A stretch of 64,000 bases of DNA from Gordius sp. MW1 (Eukaryota; Nematomorpha; Gordioida; Gordea; Gordiidae), in the NCBI GenBank assembly GCA_964036665.1, contig OZ038529.1, forward strand, positions 4,882,501-4,946,500, read 5' to 3'. The position numbers and the translations under genes are program-made. The notes beneath the pieces are model-generated. The model did no database searches. It had not been told where the DNA came from and worked only from the letters and a program-made list of their open reading frames with translations. Positions 1-12,630 of this stretch are shown here, piece by piece. Each line of letters opens with the position of its first letter. Position 1 is the first letter of the stretch.

Positions 1-1200
1 CTCTCTTTTTAGAATATACCCATACCACCTTAGCTGATTATCGTTAATCATGACCGCCCTAAGTTAAAAATTTTTGTCTAGAGAAAGTCATTCATAATAT
101 GGCCGAGCTTAGTATATTCTAAAAACCGCCGTATCATTCTCATCTCTGTGGCTTATAATAGCTTTTCTTCCGTGGTGTTTAATGCCCGTGTTTTCCTTCC
201 AAAGGGTAACATCGGTCTTACGTTGGATTTGTAAGCTTTGTTCTTCAACCATATTGGCATTTTATTGTCGCACATTACACCGAAAATACTTCGTCCTTTA
301 AGTCATCCTTTTTGGATCCGGACATTGACATCTGTTGCGCAACCTCCCTCTTGATTTAGCATCGAGACGAGGTAAGTAAGCCTTTCTACTTTTGGGTTGA
401 TGGGGTGCCTATAACGTTCACTTTCATGTATACCGTCTGACCTTTGATCTTTAAACCATATCCAGCCAAGCGCGTTGACCACTTTTCGGCTTCTTCCAAT
501 ACATTCTACTTCGTCTCTTCGCATAGTACAACTACAATATCTTCGGCATATAGCATACCCACGAATTTGAGGCTTCATATATATTTTTCATAAGCTGTAA
601 ATGCGTTAGGGATATTTTATTTCCTCAACACCATATTAAATTAGAGGGACCGTGTCATAAGCTTTCTCCAAGTCAATAAAGACCATATGTAGTCTCTTCT
701 CTTTTCCCCATATTTATCCATTATATGTCTGAGTGCGAAGATTGAGTCGATCGTGGATTTGCCGGCTATAATCCGAATTGTTGATGTTTTCACCTCGTGT
801 TTCAGCCTTGTCACTATAATCCTTTCTATAAAGAAGGAGTGGCAAGTTATCTTGATACCTCTGCAATTTACACACTCCTGTTTATTAAAATATCCTTTCC
901 ACCTTTCCATCTATTCCTTCAGCTTGGCTTCTAGTTTTTGACTATTTAAAGGACTCCGACATCGCGATTTTTCTATCCCTTATCTTGGCCAATTTGTACA
1001 TAAACCTATTGCTTGCCATCTCGATGTACGCGGCATTCTTTGCTATTGCAACGGCCCCGCAGCGCTCTTTGCCTCCATATACTCTTGATAATCCTCAGAC
1101 ATTTTTGATTTATGCCACCACAAGTAGATTTTATTCCTTTCGATGAAATCTCTAACTTATTGATCCCTCCACCATTGTTCTCTACCTAAGCTTCTTTCTA
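1..1200 (-). mobile_element. Decayed RTE-type LINE fragment (reverse transcriptase)
   Basis: Read on the minus strand, 641-910 encodes an RT-like stretch with ERIIVTRLKHEV followed by AGKSTIDSIFALRHIMDKY. This resembles RT motifs 1-2 of RTE-like LINE polymerases. The DNA of 1-600 aligns by eye with 45,480-46,090, which carries the C-terminal region of the same family (motif VLLYGSETWAL). Frames are broken throughout, so this is a dead copy. It is cut by the window start, and its limit near 1,200 is approximate. Confidence 0.7.
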
Positions 1201-1399
1201 GCCCCTAAAGGTCGAGTTCAAAATAAATCCTAATCTTGGGGTGGGCAATACAAAAAAAAAGCCTGACTTGGGTTCAAGGCACAACTTACTACATATAACT
1301 GTTTGTCACCTATGTTGGTGGTCAATCATTTTTACATTAATTTTCATTTGTCTTTAAATTTACACAACTCTCTATTTATCTTGTTTATTTTTAAATCAC

Positions 1400-2840
1400 G
1401 CTTTAATATATGATTCTACGAAGACTTGGGACTTCCTTTTTTTCGTTTTTGTTAAATTCTATCAGTTTCCTATCCTGCGTCTCTACAGGCCCATATCATC
1501 TTAGTCAATTTGCCCCAAGCTTGCCCTTATAGACGTTGTATGGATTACTAATCTAACACTGCGTTTGTGTTCTTTCTTACTTACCCCTAACATCCATTTT
1601 AGCTTTCACATTTATCTCTTTTCAGTATAGCCCATAATCCCTAGCTAAATATTTGACTGTAAAATTGACTTTTAGAGTACCTTTCAGTCTTGTTAAATCC
1701 TTTTGTCACAAAAATTTTCGGTTAAATCTTTCTATTTAAGCCACCCAGCATTAATCCTTTCTTGGATTCCTTTGTCCATTCCACCGGCTTGAAGAATTGA
1801 TCCTTGGTATTAGAAGGACTCTACACTTTGAATTCCCACTCACCTAATATATGTTGAATTTTCAACTCCTTTGAGCTTTGTTTTCATTTATTCTGTCTTT
1901 CTTCGATTTATTCTGAAACCATTTTCCGATATTGCATTTACCCATCTATTTAAATTATTAGCTAATTCCTGTTCACCTCTGACACATGGGATATCGTCCG
2001 CAAACTGGAATACTATCCATTATTATCGTTATGAATAAAAAAGGACTTGATATATATCAATGTAAATGGAAGAACCTTTACTGCCCCATCGTGATTATAA
2101 ACCTTCTATTTTTTCGTACATATCCTTTTTGCTAAGATACTTCCACTCTAATGTCCTACTTTATCAGACGCCTTTTTCCTATCGCTGAGACACATGTACA
2201 AATCCTCCTCCTTCAATTAAAACTTTTACATTTCTTTAACTATGTTCAAGGCATCTGGTGTCGATCCCGTCTAGATTAATTGTTCGCTTTTACACCAGAA
2301 CCTGACAGTTTTTCGTTAACTTTTTCCCACACTTTCAAAGTGTTTATACCTTCAGATTTACATTCTGGAAATTGCTCGAAATCATAAAGCTATTCTTTTA
2401 CACATTAGGCATTTTACCCGTTGCCAAGTGGGTTTGGTGATGGACATCCACATCTCATAGCCTTTTAAAACCTTTTAATGTTGTCCGGCCCAAGTGATTT
2501 CCGAATTAGGTTTACTCGGAGAAATGACTTCCGTTTCCGAAATCCAGTCCGCTGTGTCCAATTCCTCTTGTAACGTCCAGCTGTGTTGTGTTAAGATTTC
2601 TCCAGTATCCCCTTAATATGTCGACGGCATTTTAAGCATGCAACATTGCAATTTTGTTGGTTAATTATTTTCTTCCCTCTGAATTCAGTTTTTCATTGAT
2701 ATCATCGTACACCTGTTAGCTTTTAATACGCATTTTTTGTTACATCTTTTATCTAAGAGGGTAAGATTGCTTATCATTATATTATCGCTTTGACACCAAA
2801 CTTTTTACATTTCTCTTCTTTTCTTTGATACATTTTTTCC
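1400..2840 (-). mobile_element. Second decayed LINE fragment with FADD reverse-transcriptase motif
   Basis: On the minus strand near 1,900-2,020 the frames give FQFADDIPCVRGEQ, then an NGFRINRRKTE segment and, near 1,780, a YQGSILQAGG-like segment. This is the RT catalytic (F/Y)ADD box followed by the usual downstream KTE and LGS-like motifs. Further upstream (about 2,180) a DRKKASDKV segment resembles the D-KA-D-V motif. Many stops and frameshifts are present. It differs from the 1-1,200 fragment in sequence and is probably a different LINE family. The ends are uncertain. Confidence 0.55.
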
Positions 2841-3966
2841 CTCATTCCATCACCACGAACCCTTGAAGATTAATGTTTGCTCTCACTTAATACCGATCGT
2901 CCCGTTGTCCTCATTGTCATAGACTTAGCATTACACTTAATTTTACACGAAGATTTTTCTTAAATTAAGCATGTCTCCTAACTTCTTTCAAAAATGGTTG
3001 AAGATTATTCTTTAGCCTTTTAATTTTTATAGTCGCCGATATTCTGTGACTTTTAACGCCCATATTATAATATGGTCCATCATCAACAGCTTGTGTTTGC
3101 AAGCGAATACTACGTTCGATGCTACCATTATATTTTGAATATTTTAAAGGTGCGCTCTATAGGTGAGAGAAAAATCAATCGGAGTGGCACGGCTGCCAGT
3201 TTTGTACGTTATTCTTCTCCCTTTTTGAAGAGGATATTGCTAGAGAATTTCCTTTCCTTTTTCCTTAACTAAGCCATAACCGCGACCACCGTGATTTCTT
3301 TCATACCTTTCTCTTGATTTATCCAAGTGTCTGAAGTCCGCTCCAATAAATAATAACCCATTTTTACGAATTTAAATAGCGTATTTTCAAGCACTATTCG
3401 AAATATTATTTTTTCACTTCTCTGGTATCCTCCCCCCCCACGCGCTTTGTTATATTATTTTCCCCTCTTCACGTGGTCTGTTACTCCTTCCCTCATACAA
3501 TATTATTTACCCATCACGAATCAATGATTTTTGTATACGCATGCACAACGCATTTTGATATATAAAAAATCGATATATACGAAATATAAGATCTTTTCCT
3601 TTTTTGATATATATCATTTCCCCCATCATAATGTAAGATAAAGTAAAAGGATTATATTTATAATGCGTTCGCTTTTGCTTGCGCGTTGAATTATTCAAAA
3701 TAATTATGAAATAAATTTCCAAGTTTCGCCGATTATTCGCAGTTCATATATTTTCGAGCCCGCTGTCCGAACCGGTGTAATATTGGAGTCAGCGAACGTT
3801 GTAAAATAGCGAAGTCAAATGTCAATCAAGCGTCATATATTATTTTCATTAAAATTGTTTAAATAGTTCTTATTGGCGGATAAAAACGTCAATCATCAAT
3901 AATATTATGTTATTTAACATTACAGTTTTAATCATATTATATATCATAAATAAATTAAGAACTTTG
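2841..3966. other. No recognisable gene
   Basis: AT-rich DNA with short spurious reading frames. The segment 3,780-3,815 shares a short inverted similarity (around TGTAAAATAGCGAA) with 6,560-6,590 on the other side of the G-rich array, so the array may sit inside a larger inverted structure. I see no splice-consistent exon. Confidence 0.5.
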
Positions 3967-4532
3967 CCCTCCCCCTTATTTTTTACCCTTTTCTCACCAG
4001 GGGGGAGGGGGGGGGGGGGGGGGGGGGTGTTTTGCCCCCCCCCTTATTTTTAATCCTCTTTCTCTCCACAGGGGAGATGGGGGGGGGGGGTGTTTTGCCC
4101 CCCCCCCTTATTTTTTATCCTCTTTCTCACCAAAGGGGAGGGGGGGGGGGTTTTGCCCCCCCCCCTTTTTTTTACCCTCTTTCTTACCAGAGGGGAGGGG
4201 GATCTTTTGCCCCCCCCCCTTATTTTTTACCCTCTTTCTCACCATAAGGGGGGGGGGGGGGGGTTCCCCCCCCCTTATTTTTCACCCTCTTTTTCACCAG
4301 GGGGGACGGGGGTGATTTGCCCCCCGCCTTATTTTTTACCCTCTTTCTCACCACAGGGGAGATGGGGGGGGGGGGGGGTGTTTTGCCCCCCCCCCTTTTA
4401 TTTTTGACCCTTTTTCTTACCAGAGGGGAGGGGGGTCTTTTGCCCCCCCCCCCTATTTTTTATCCTATATATTACCAGAGGGGAGGGGGGGGGTCTTTTG
4501 CACCCCTTATTTTTTATCCCTCTTTTTCACTG
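3967..4532 (+). repeat. G/C-run minisatellite, forward arm (about 10 units)
   Basis: About ten units of roughly 55-65 bp. Each has a C-run, a TTATTTTTTACCCTCTTTCTC-like core, CACCAG, a G-run and TTTTGCC. The long open frames here (PPPLFFTLFLTRGEGG-type peptides) are translations of the repeat and are not proteins. Runs of 7 to more than 20 G recur every unit. Confidence 0.95.
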
Positions 4533-4547
4533 GTGCCCCCCCCCTGG

Positions 4548-6296
4548 TTAGTAAAAGGGTAAAAAAAAGGGGGGGGGGCAAATCACCCCCCCCCCCCCCT
4601 CCCCTCTGGTGAGAAAAGGGATAAAAAACAAGGGGGGGGGCAAAACACCCCCCCCCCCCTCTCCCCTCTGGTGAGAAAAAGGATAAAAAATAAGGGGGGG
4701 GGGCAAAACAACCCCCCTCATCTCCCCCCTGGTGAGAAAGAAAGTAAAAAATAAGGTGGGGGGGGGCAAATCACCCCCCTCCCCTCTGGTGAGAAAAAGG
4801 GGAAAGATAATGAAGGGGGGGAAGCAAATCCCCCTCCCCCCCTGGTAAGAAAGAGAATAAAAAATAAAGGGGGGGGGGGCAAATCACCCCCCTCCCCCCT
4901 GGTGAGAAAGAGGGTAAAAAATAAGGGGGGGGGGCAAATCACCAAATACCGCCCTTCCCCCCCTCCCCTGGTAAGAAAGATAGTAAAAAAAAGGAGGGGT
5001 GGGGCAAATCACCCCCCTCCCTCCCCCCGGTGAGAAAGAAGGGGGAAAAAAGGGGGGGGCAAATCGCCCCCCTCCCCCCTGGTGATAAAGAGGGGGGAAA
5101 AAGGGGGGGGGGCAAATCACCCCCCCCCCCTCCCCCCTGGTGAGAAAGAGGGTAAAAAATAAGGGGGGGGCAAATCACCCGCCCCCCTCCCCCCTGGTGA
5201 GAAAGAGGGTAGAAAATAAGGGGGGGGACAAATCACCACCCCCCCCTCCCCCCTGGTGAGAAAGAGGGTAAAAAATAAGGGGGGGGGGGCAAATCCCCTT
5301 CCTCCCCCCTGGAAATCACCCCCCCCCCCCTGGTGAGAAAGAGAGTAGAAAATAAGGGGGGGGGGGGCAAATCACCCCCCCCCCTCCCCCTGGTGAGAAA
5401 GAGGGTAAAAAATAAGGGGGGGGGGCAAATCACCCCCCTCCCCCCTGGTGAGAAAGAGGGTAAAAAATAAGGGGGTGGGGGGCAAATCACCCCGAGGTGA
5501 GAAAGAAGGTAGAAAATAAGGGGGGGGGGGCAAATCACCCCCTTCCCCCCTGGTGAGAAAGAGGGTAAAAAATAAGGGGGGGGGGGGCAAATCACCCGCC
5601 CCCCCCCTGGTGAGATAGAGCGTAAAAAATAAGGGGGGGGCAAATCACCCGCCCCCCCTCCCCCCAGTGAGAAAGAGGGTAAAAAAAGGGGGGGGCAAAT
5701 CACCCCTCCCCTCCCCCCTGGTGAGAAAGAGGGTAAAAAATAAGGGGGGGGGGGGGGCAAATCCCCCCCCTCCCCCCTGGAAATCACCCCCCCCCCCCTT
5801 CCCCCTGGTGAGAAAGAGGGTAGAAAATAAGGAAGGGCAAATCACCCCCCCCCCCTCCCCCTGGTGAGAAAGAGGGTAAAAAATAAGGGGGGGGCAAATC
5901 ACCCCCCTCCCCCCTGGTGAGAAAGAGGGTAAAAAAAAGGGGGGGGGGCAAATCACCCCCCCCCCCTCCCCCCCTGGTGAGAAAGAGGGTAGAAAATAAG
6001 GGGGGGGGGCAAATCACCCCCTTCCCCCCTGGTGAGAAAGAGGGTAAAAAATAGGGGGGCAAATCACCCCCTCCCCCCTGGTGAGAAAGAGGGTAAAAAA
6101 TAAGGTGGGGGGCAAATCACCCGCCCCCCCTCCCCCCCCCCCCGTGAGAAAGAGGAAAAAATAGGGGGGGGGGCAAATCACCCCCCCCCCCCTCTTCCCC
6201 CCGTGAGAAAGAGGGTAAAAAATAGGGGGGGGGGCAAATCACCCCCCCCCCCCCTTCCCTTCCCTCCCCCCTGGTGAGAAAGAGAGTAAAAAATAA
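4548..6296 (-). repeat. G/C-run minisatellite, inverted arm (about 29 units)
   Basis: The same unit as 3,967-4,532 in reverse complement, seen as GGCAAATCACCCCC, CTGGTGAGAAAGAGGGTA, AAAAATAAGGGG. I count about 29 GGCAAA-type cores. The orientation switches near 4,533-4,547. Longer composite units with an extra CTGGAAATCACC block occur near 5,310 and 5,780, which suggests a higher-order duplication within the array. Open frames on both strands are artefacts of the period and composition. Confidence 0.95.
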
Positions 6297-6745
6297 TATC
6301 ATTTAATTAACTTAATATTTAATTCAACACAATTAGCATCTACCTTGCAAAATGTTATTAAGATGAATATAATTTATCTATCTCTAATTCAAATATGGGA
6401 TAATTGACGTTCAAATTTAAAAACGCTATGGTATAACAATGAGATCGTCAAAAGTAACAATGCATTTTCCCAATCCCCACCCAATCCCCTGTTAGTAAAA
6501 AAAGACGTGATAAACGTCAAAACTCATTATTTCGTGTTTTAACCAATCGCAATTCGTATAAGACGTTCGCTATTTTACAATCTTCGTCATTTCTGTACGT
6601 TACACCGGGACATATTTCCCCAGCCGGCCCAATAAAACCCCTATGTTCCCAAGCTATAAATCGTATCCCCGGATATATCATTCCGCGAGGAAACGACAAC
6701 CTCCAATATTTTTGTCTTAGTTTCAAATTACAACTGTATTGCCAA

Positions 6746-7410
6746 TAGAGCCCTGCACGGGCCGCCCGAAGCCCGGCCCGATCGGGCTTTGGGTCGGGCT
6801 CGGGCAGAATTTAATAAAGCAATCGGGCCTCATGCTCGGGTCGGGCCTGATGAGGCAGCCGGACACGATGCCTGAGCCCGGCCCGAATTGACTAAAGCTA
6901 ACTAATCTTTTATAAAATATGATTTAAACAAACTCAACTCTATTTAATAATTATCTTCGTACACCATACCTAATATAGCTTCCAAGCTTAAGCTTTTTTC
7001 CCCTGACTATTATAATATTTTGACCTAAATTGCAAATCTTATTCTAGTATTTAAATATATTCAGAGTAGCTGTCATTTATAAAAAAAGGAAATATTTTAA
7101 AAAGTTTTTATTTGGAACTGTTAGATAAAATATATTTTATAAAGTTAGATTTCTAGTTTTAAATTTAATTGGCTGAATAAATTGTAGCGAGTGAAAATGA
7201 AAATTTTATTTTAAACTTATCTTAGTTGTAAATTAAGAGTAATAACAATTTAATGCATTATGTATTTATATGGATGATAAAATAATTTTAAAAAATTTTA
7301 AAAAAATTTTGACAATTTTTTATTTTAAAAATAAAGTCGTTTGGGCTAGGGCAAAATAAAAACTGAGACGTCGGGCTCGGGCAGAAAAAATTTCATTTTA
7401 CAGGGCTCTA
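6746..7410. mobile_element. hAT-like non-autonomous element, copy 1
   Basis: A 665-bp element bounded by inverted TAGAGCCCTG (6,746-6,755) and CAGGGCTCTA (7,401-7,410). The flanks attgccaa (6,738-6,745) and attgccat (7,411-7,418) form an 8-bp target duplication with one mismatch, as expected for hAT. Both subterminal regions are packed with GCCCG/GGGC(T)CGGGC motifs, while the middle is very AT-rich. No transposase frame is present, so it is a MITE-like derivative. Confidence 0.8.
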
Positions 7411-7532
7411 ATTGCCATAATTGGATCTCTATAGAATGTGTAGAAATCTTAGTGTTAGTAGCTTATTCCAAGGATGTGAACAATCTATTTCTTGTACTAT
7501 ACCTCAGGTATTGAAAAAATATGGAGTGTTAA

Positions 7533-7704
7533 CATGGGCGTAATTAAGAAGGGGGGAGCAGGGATGGGCGGCTGTTCCCCTCTAAATCCCAAAATTAATT
7601 GAAATTTATTAAAATTTTGGCTAAAATTTCAAAAAAGGATTAATTTGCCCCTACCAAACTCATTATTGCCCCCCTTTAATTCCAATGCTGGCTACCCACA
7701 TGGG
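7533..7704 (+). mobile_element. CATGGGCGTAGCC-type MITE, copy 1
   Basis: About 170 bp with left end CATGGGCGTAATTA and right end GGCTACCCACATGGG (imperfect inverted ends). The core contains TTGGCTAAAATTTCAAAAAA and TCATTATTGCCCC. The same core recurs at 16,121, 36,362, 37,378, 50,616 (reverse) and 59,939. Confidence 0.75.
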
Positions 7705-8295
7705 TTTAACATTTTTAAAGTAATATCTTTTAAAGGTTCAAATGGTATCGCAATTATGAGAAATTGGCATATAAGTTGATTCGGTATGCTTGTGTAAAAC
7801 CTTAGACTAGATAGACTGCTGATTTCGTTGAATAAATGTAGGGGAGACCGGGGCTATACGTGTATCTTCTCAAATAATTTCTATGTTATTAATTTGTACC
7901 CAGTTAAATTTGTATTTTAAATGTACTTTATATAGGCGCATCCCAGGTATAAAAAAATTTCTGAAAAAAATTATGGTAAAAATAAGATTTTGGGGGGCTA
8001 AAAGCTCCTTTTTTAATTTTTCTATTTTGCTAATAACTTTATATCTATATAATCTTTCGGCTCCAACCTAATATTAGGTAAAAACGTATAAATTTTTCTA
8101 TAATAATTACCTAAACCCAAATAATTTTGTTGAAGATGACTATCTCAAAACAATTCACAAATTTTTTTTTAATCATGAGGCTATTTATAGCGGGGTTATA
8201 AATATCTCTAATTTGTTCATATATTAAAAATGATGCGAACTTAACAAACGTGAAACAAATTTGTACAAGATAATGAAATGAAGAATTAAGTACTT

Positions 8296-8690
8296 AAAGT
8301 TCTGACAGAGAAGATTAGCCTTAAAGATTTAGCCTTACAAACAAACTTTAGCTATTCTACTATAAAAAAATATCACAATAAATTTAAAAAAGGACAATCA
8401 TGTGTTAAGGAAGGTAAAACAAGAATGATATTTAAGAAGCAGGAGGAGAAATTAGTATCATATTCAATTAAAAGGGTCCAAACTTTATTCAGGTCGGACC
8501 ATTAAACAAGTATTTTATCAATATATGGTCAAATTTGTTAATGTTAGGTATTTGGCTTATCAAATGGCAGTACAATTTAATTTATCAATGCCTAATTCAT
8601 GAGTAGAATATGAATCTGCAGGTACTGATTGGTTTTCATCTTTTATTAAAAGACCTGATTTCATTAAGGACTCCGCCAACATGATATTTT
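8296..8690 (+). pseudogene. pogo/Tigger-like transposase DNA-binding fragment
   Basis: The translation gives SLKDLALQTNFSYSTIKKY, a psq-type HTH as in pogo/Tigger/jerky proteins. An EEKLVSYSIKRVQ segment follows. In another frame it gives GTDWFSSFIKRPDFIKDS, matching the GxDWFxxFLKR box of the CENP-B-like second HTH. Several stops and shifts interrupt it. It lies inside the 7,841-9,420 element and is non-functional as it stands. Confidence 0.6.
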
Positions 8691-8824
8691 ATTTATATGG
8701 AATAAATTTAAACTTTAATTTCATTTCATGATTGTCAAGTTTATGTGACAATTTTATATTAATAAAGCATTTAAATTAATGATTTCAACATAACAATCTC
8801 TGCAAAAACACATTTACCTTATAA

Positions 8825-9135
8825 ATTTGTTTATGAAGCTTTATAAGCTATAAAAGACAAACTTTAAATTTAACAATATTATAAATTATCATATGAAGCT
8901 TTATAAGCTATAGAAGATAATCTTTTAATATCTAGCATTGATAGCATTATTTTCAATTTTTATATGAAACTTTATAGCTCTAATAGACAAACTTATAATA
9001 TTATAACATTTATAAATTATTGTATGAAATTATATTTGTTCTGAAAGATAAACTTTTACTATTTTAGCAATTATAAATTATTATATGAAACTTGATATGC
9101 TACGAAAGACAAACTTTTAATATTTTAGCAATTTA
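8825..9135. repeat. Degenerate ~60-bp tandem array
   Basis: About five diverged units built on ATTATAAATTATTATATGAA, CTTTATAAGCTA and GAAAGACAAACTTTTAATATT. They sit in the 3' half of the pogo-like element. Confidence 0.65.
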
Positions 9136-10227
9136 AGCACATGCACTTAAGTTATTTATACTATTTCAACTATAAATTATAGAGGACGCTTTAGCCCCTT
9201 TTGAAGGTCACCTTAACCCCGGTCATTTTCGAAGTTATACGAGTTGTCTTTTTTTGAAACCTTCCTATAAAAATCTATTAGCTGTATTGCCATATTATTT
9301 TTTTCTATAATAAACATTGTGGACAAGAACATTTTTTTGAAAAAATTATATGAAAATCGGTTGAAAATTTTTGTCCAGACCTGTTTGATTTTTTATGGCT
9401 ACGATAGCCTCGGTCTCCCCTACCGTTTTTCCGCCACGTTGAAATGACCACAAATAAGGGAAGGACATTTATATAATAGTAATTTTGGTTCTTTAAAGTG
9501 TTTTTAGAACTTATTAAAAAAATATTGAACTAGTTAAATATTATAACCAGCATTTTAAAATATATATATCATTTACAAAATTCATAAAAATAACAATACT
9601 GCGATGATGTGATGTTAAAGCAATTTAATGCCATCTGCAATTAAATAATCATTTATTACCATTCTATTTTATAATTAACCCTCTGTTGGCTAGGTGGGGT
9701 CAATGAGGACCCCAAGTTGTTTATAAATGTTGTACAAATTAAGTTAGTGATTGTTATAATTTCATTTTTTCAGTAGCTTAATAAAATTTATCCTAGAATA
9801 TCTCTGCAAAATTTGGCTTGTTTTTATCCAGTAGTTTTTAAGGTAGAGAGTGTTTTAGATACCCGGGGTCGTCTAGGACCCCACGTTCCACAATATGAAA
9901 AAAAAATTTCAAATTTTTTTTAAATTGTAAGAAAGACAAAAAAGGAAATGCCATAAAATAAACGATTATGATTTAGAGTTTACAGATTAGCTAATGATTA
10001 TAGGGTTACGTTATTAGGATTATATTTATGGATATTTTTCTTACCTTATAATTTATTTATATCTCATGAATTTATCCTTTATTTCAATTAGAATTATGCC
10101 CAAGTAACGGCGCGAATTAGCGAAAAATATTATATATATCTTAACGAAAAAGAGAAAGATGTATATCAAGCGCGAATTGAAATCATATGATTAATATGAA
10201 CAAAAGAATGCGAACAAAGAAAGCGCA

Positions 10228-10320
10228 TTGATTTATATATCATGTGATGTATATCTACGCGTAAATATTGATGGGAATACTCGCTGTGTATCATGTGATG
10301 TATTCCTACACGTAAATAAA
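10228..10320. repeat. Short tandem duplication
   Basis: Two copies of a unit with TATCATGTGATGTAT followed by CTAC(G/A)CGTAAATA, about 65 bp apart. No coding potential is evident. Confidence 0.6.
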
Positions 10321-10995
10321 TCGCGTAGAGAACGATGGGGGGAGAGGGACTACGCGTATACATAAAGATGCGTATACAGACACTAATAAATAAGCGAAAT
10401 AAGATGAGGGGAGCGCAGCTGGTCTTGCTGCGTAGATGGATGAGAGTGGAGTCGTGTAGTAAGACTACAACATAAATATAAAATTAAAAAGCATTATTAT
10501 AAACCTATTTGTGAAAAAAAATTTAATGTACATGTTTATTTAATTGAAATATGTAAATTATAAATTTCAATTTTAACAAGTTTGATTTTCCTCCTGGTGT
10601 TTTAAAATGCTCATTTACTTAGAGTTTCCCGCGCTATTTGATTTCTTTACATGTCTAACCTTAAAAAGTGCAATATCTTTGATAGTTCATCGTCTGAAGA
10701 TGGTATATAAACATAACAATTAACACATATAACATTTTTAATAAGAGGTCCTTGATGATTCTGATGATTTTCTATACAGAAGTAGTCATAATTCTCAGAG
10801 TGAGTTAGAGGGAGAGGAAGATGAAGGGGAAACATTAATTCTTCCAAACCAAAATAATTATTATTATGGTAACTTATAATTTTTAATAAAATTATAGATT
10901 ATAAAGGGAAAGATAATACAAAGTGGCATAAAAAATGTCCAAATAATAAGATAAGGACAAGGAAATCTAATATAGTGATGCATTTGCCAGGCGTT

Positions 10996-11273
10996 AAGGG
11001 CCCGTCTTAATAGATTTAACTTCAAATCGACATATTTTTGTTTGTCTATATCTATATATGCGATATAAATGTGGAATCAACAATTTTAGTTTAGTTACCA
11101 TATGAATATGCATTAATAAGCGCAATTAAAGGATAAATATTTGTTTCATGAGCAAAAACACAAAAATAGAACAAAAATGGCGTGACGCTCGTATTAAGAC
11201 GCTTCTATGTTTTAACATGCATTCGCTTTTTCAATCTAGATTCAAAATCGCGTATTAAGACGCATCCTAAGCC
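10996..11273 (+). mobile_element. AAGGGCCCGTCTTAATA-type MITE, copy 1
   Basis: About 280 bp, near-identical to 43,404-43,671; a fragment is at 51,738-51,815. The left end TTAAGGGCCCGTCTTAATA is an imperfect inverted match of the right end TATTAAGACGCATCCTAAG. The core includes ACCATATGAATATGCATTAA. The high similarity between copies suggests fairly recent spread. Confidence 0.75.
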
Positions 11274-11805
11274 AATTTGTGTTTTAAGTGCAATAAAACA
11301 TTGTGTAATAACCATATATTTAAATTTTGTGAAATATGTAAACCTTATACATGATAAACATTCAAAATTATGTTGAAGATTCTTTCTTTTTGGCTAATAT
11401 TTGAAGCTTAGGAATTTAATACACTATATTAAAACATGTCTAAAATACCAATATAAACTCTATTTTAAACTACTATTTGAATCTAAAATAGTTTTAATTT
11501 GAAATTGACAAAAAATGTAATTTTTTATACAAAGTTTATTATTATAGCCACATGAATATTAAGATTTAGACTAAAAAACAGGTTAAATTTATATTATTAT
11601 TTTCTTTTTATAAAGTAACTAAAAAACTTTCTTATTAATTTGAAACAAATCAAATTAGATATTAAATATGTGTAGGAAGTGTCATTTTTATGCAAAATTG
11701 ATTGTTTTTACAGCCCTATGTTGTTTAAAGATATTACTTGAAGATTAATTTCATATTCTCAAATCTAACCTTCTAAGATTTATTTCTATTGTAAAATAAA
11801 ACTAA

Positions 11806-12200
11806 GTGTGGTGTTCCACCCTTTCTCTAATTCATAATTTTATTTAACGTTTTTTTTATTATTACCCCTTGTACTCCTCCCGGTTGTTATCCACAAATTA
11901 TATTCATTTACCCCCCACACATGCGATCAAATTTACTTTACGCGTAGTTAGGATGACTGATGAGTCATGATTGTTAATATCTCTATGATATAAATAGATT
12001 GTTAATATAGCTATGATAAAAAATAAAAATAGATCGTTATTTTATTACCATCACAGAAGATTATTATATTACCTCGCTATCACTCGTTAATTATTAATTA
12101 ATTTTTTTTTGGAATAGTGGAAAATAAAAGAGAAACAGAAAATGTAACGCATTATTAAAACCAAGAAATTTCACGGATCCATTTTATCGCGAATACTTTT
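11806..12200. repeat. Dispersed repeat, copy 1
   Basis: Starts GTGTGGTGTTCCACCCTTTC and contains CCCCACACATGCGATCAAATT, TTTACGCGTAGTTAGGATG and a run of GATTGTTAATAT(C/A)(G/T)CTATGATA motifs. 11,912-12,200 is nearly identical to 12,788-13,060. A diverged reverse-orientation relative lies at 52,380-52,655. Confidence 0.75.
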
Positions 12201-12630
12201 TATCGCGTGCCAACCAACCAAACCGCGATAACCTAACAACAGAGTTGTCTGAAAACAAATGGCATTATTCAATGAACGAAAGAAAAATTCCGAAACCCTC
12301 CTTAGAGCAGTTGATTCAAATACAGAGACCAATTATTCTAAAGCAACCCTTAGAAATTTGGAAGGTCAAAATTCGTCATGTCTAGTAAGATAGAATTCAA
12401 ACACACTGGAATTACTCACATACTATAAATTAACAATGGATGTTATTTACCCCTCATCGCGTTTTCTTTTATTATAATTTTGCGGTCTGCGCATGAGTTG
12501 TTTTTATAAAATTAGAGAGGGGCGGGAGAGAAATGATAATTTAAAAATTTTACAGTATAGTATAAAATAAAAGCTTGTGGGATAATTTAGTATGAATTTA
12601 TTATAATTTCGGTTGAAGCTGTTGCTCCGT

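Larger units (their letters stand above)
7841..9420 (+). mobile_element. pogo-like Tc1/mariner element, degenerate
   Basis: A 1,580-bp element flanked by TA on each side (7,839-7,840 and 9,421-9,422). The ends match as inverted repeats: GGGGAGACCGGGGCTAT at the left, against GGGGAGACCGAGGCTAT read from the right. Inside, 8,296-8,690 encodes a pogo-type helix-turn-helix and DNA-binding segment. A degenerate tandem array occupies 8,825-9,135. TA duplication, inverted ends and HTH type together fit the Tc1/mariner-pogo group. The DDE domain was not found and the element is probably internally deleted. Confidence 0.7.

Noticed and set aside
4032-6302. Long open frames encoding PPPLFFTLFLTRGEGG-type repeats on both strands
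   Set aside because: They are translations of the G-run minisatellite in several frames, with no start context and no conserved domain.
6517-6726. 69-codon minus-strand frame
   Set aside because: No recognisable domain, and it lies beside repeats. There is no splice or conservation evidence.
11950-11975. CTGATGAGTC, the hammerhead ribozyme core (also at 12,830)
   Set aside because: No GAAA segment or cleavage-site stem follows at the required spacing. The motif forms a simple ATGACT/AGTCAT palindrome.
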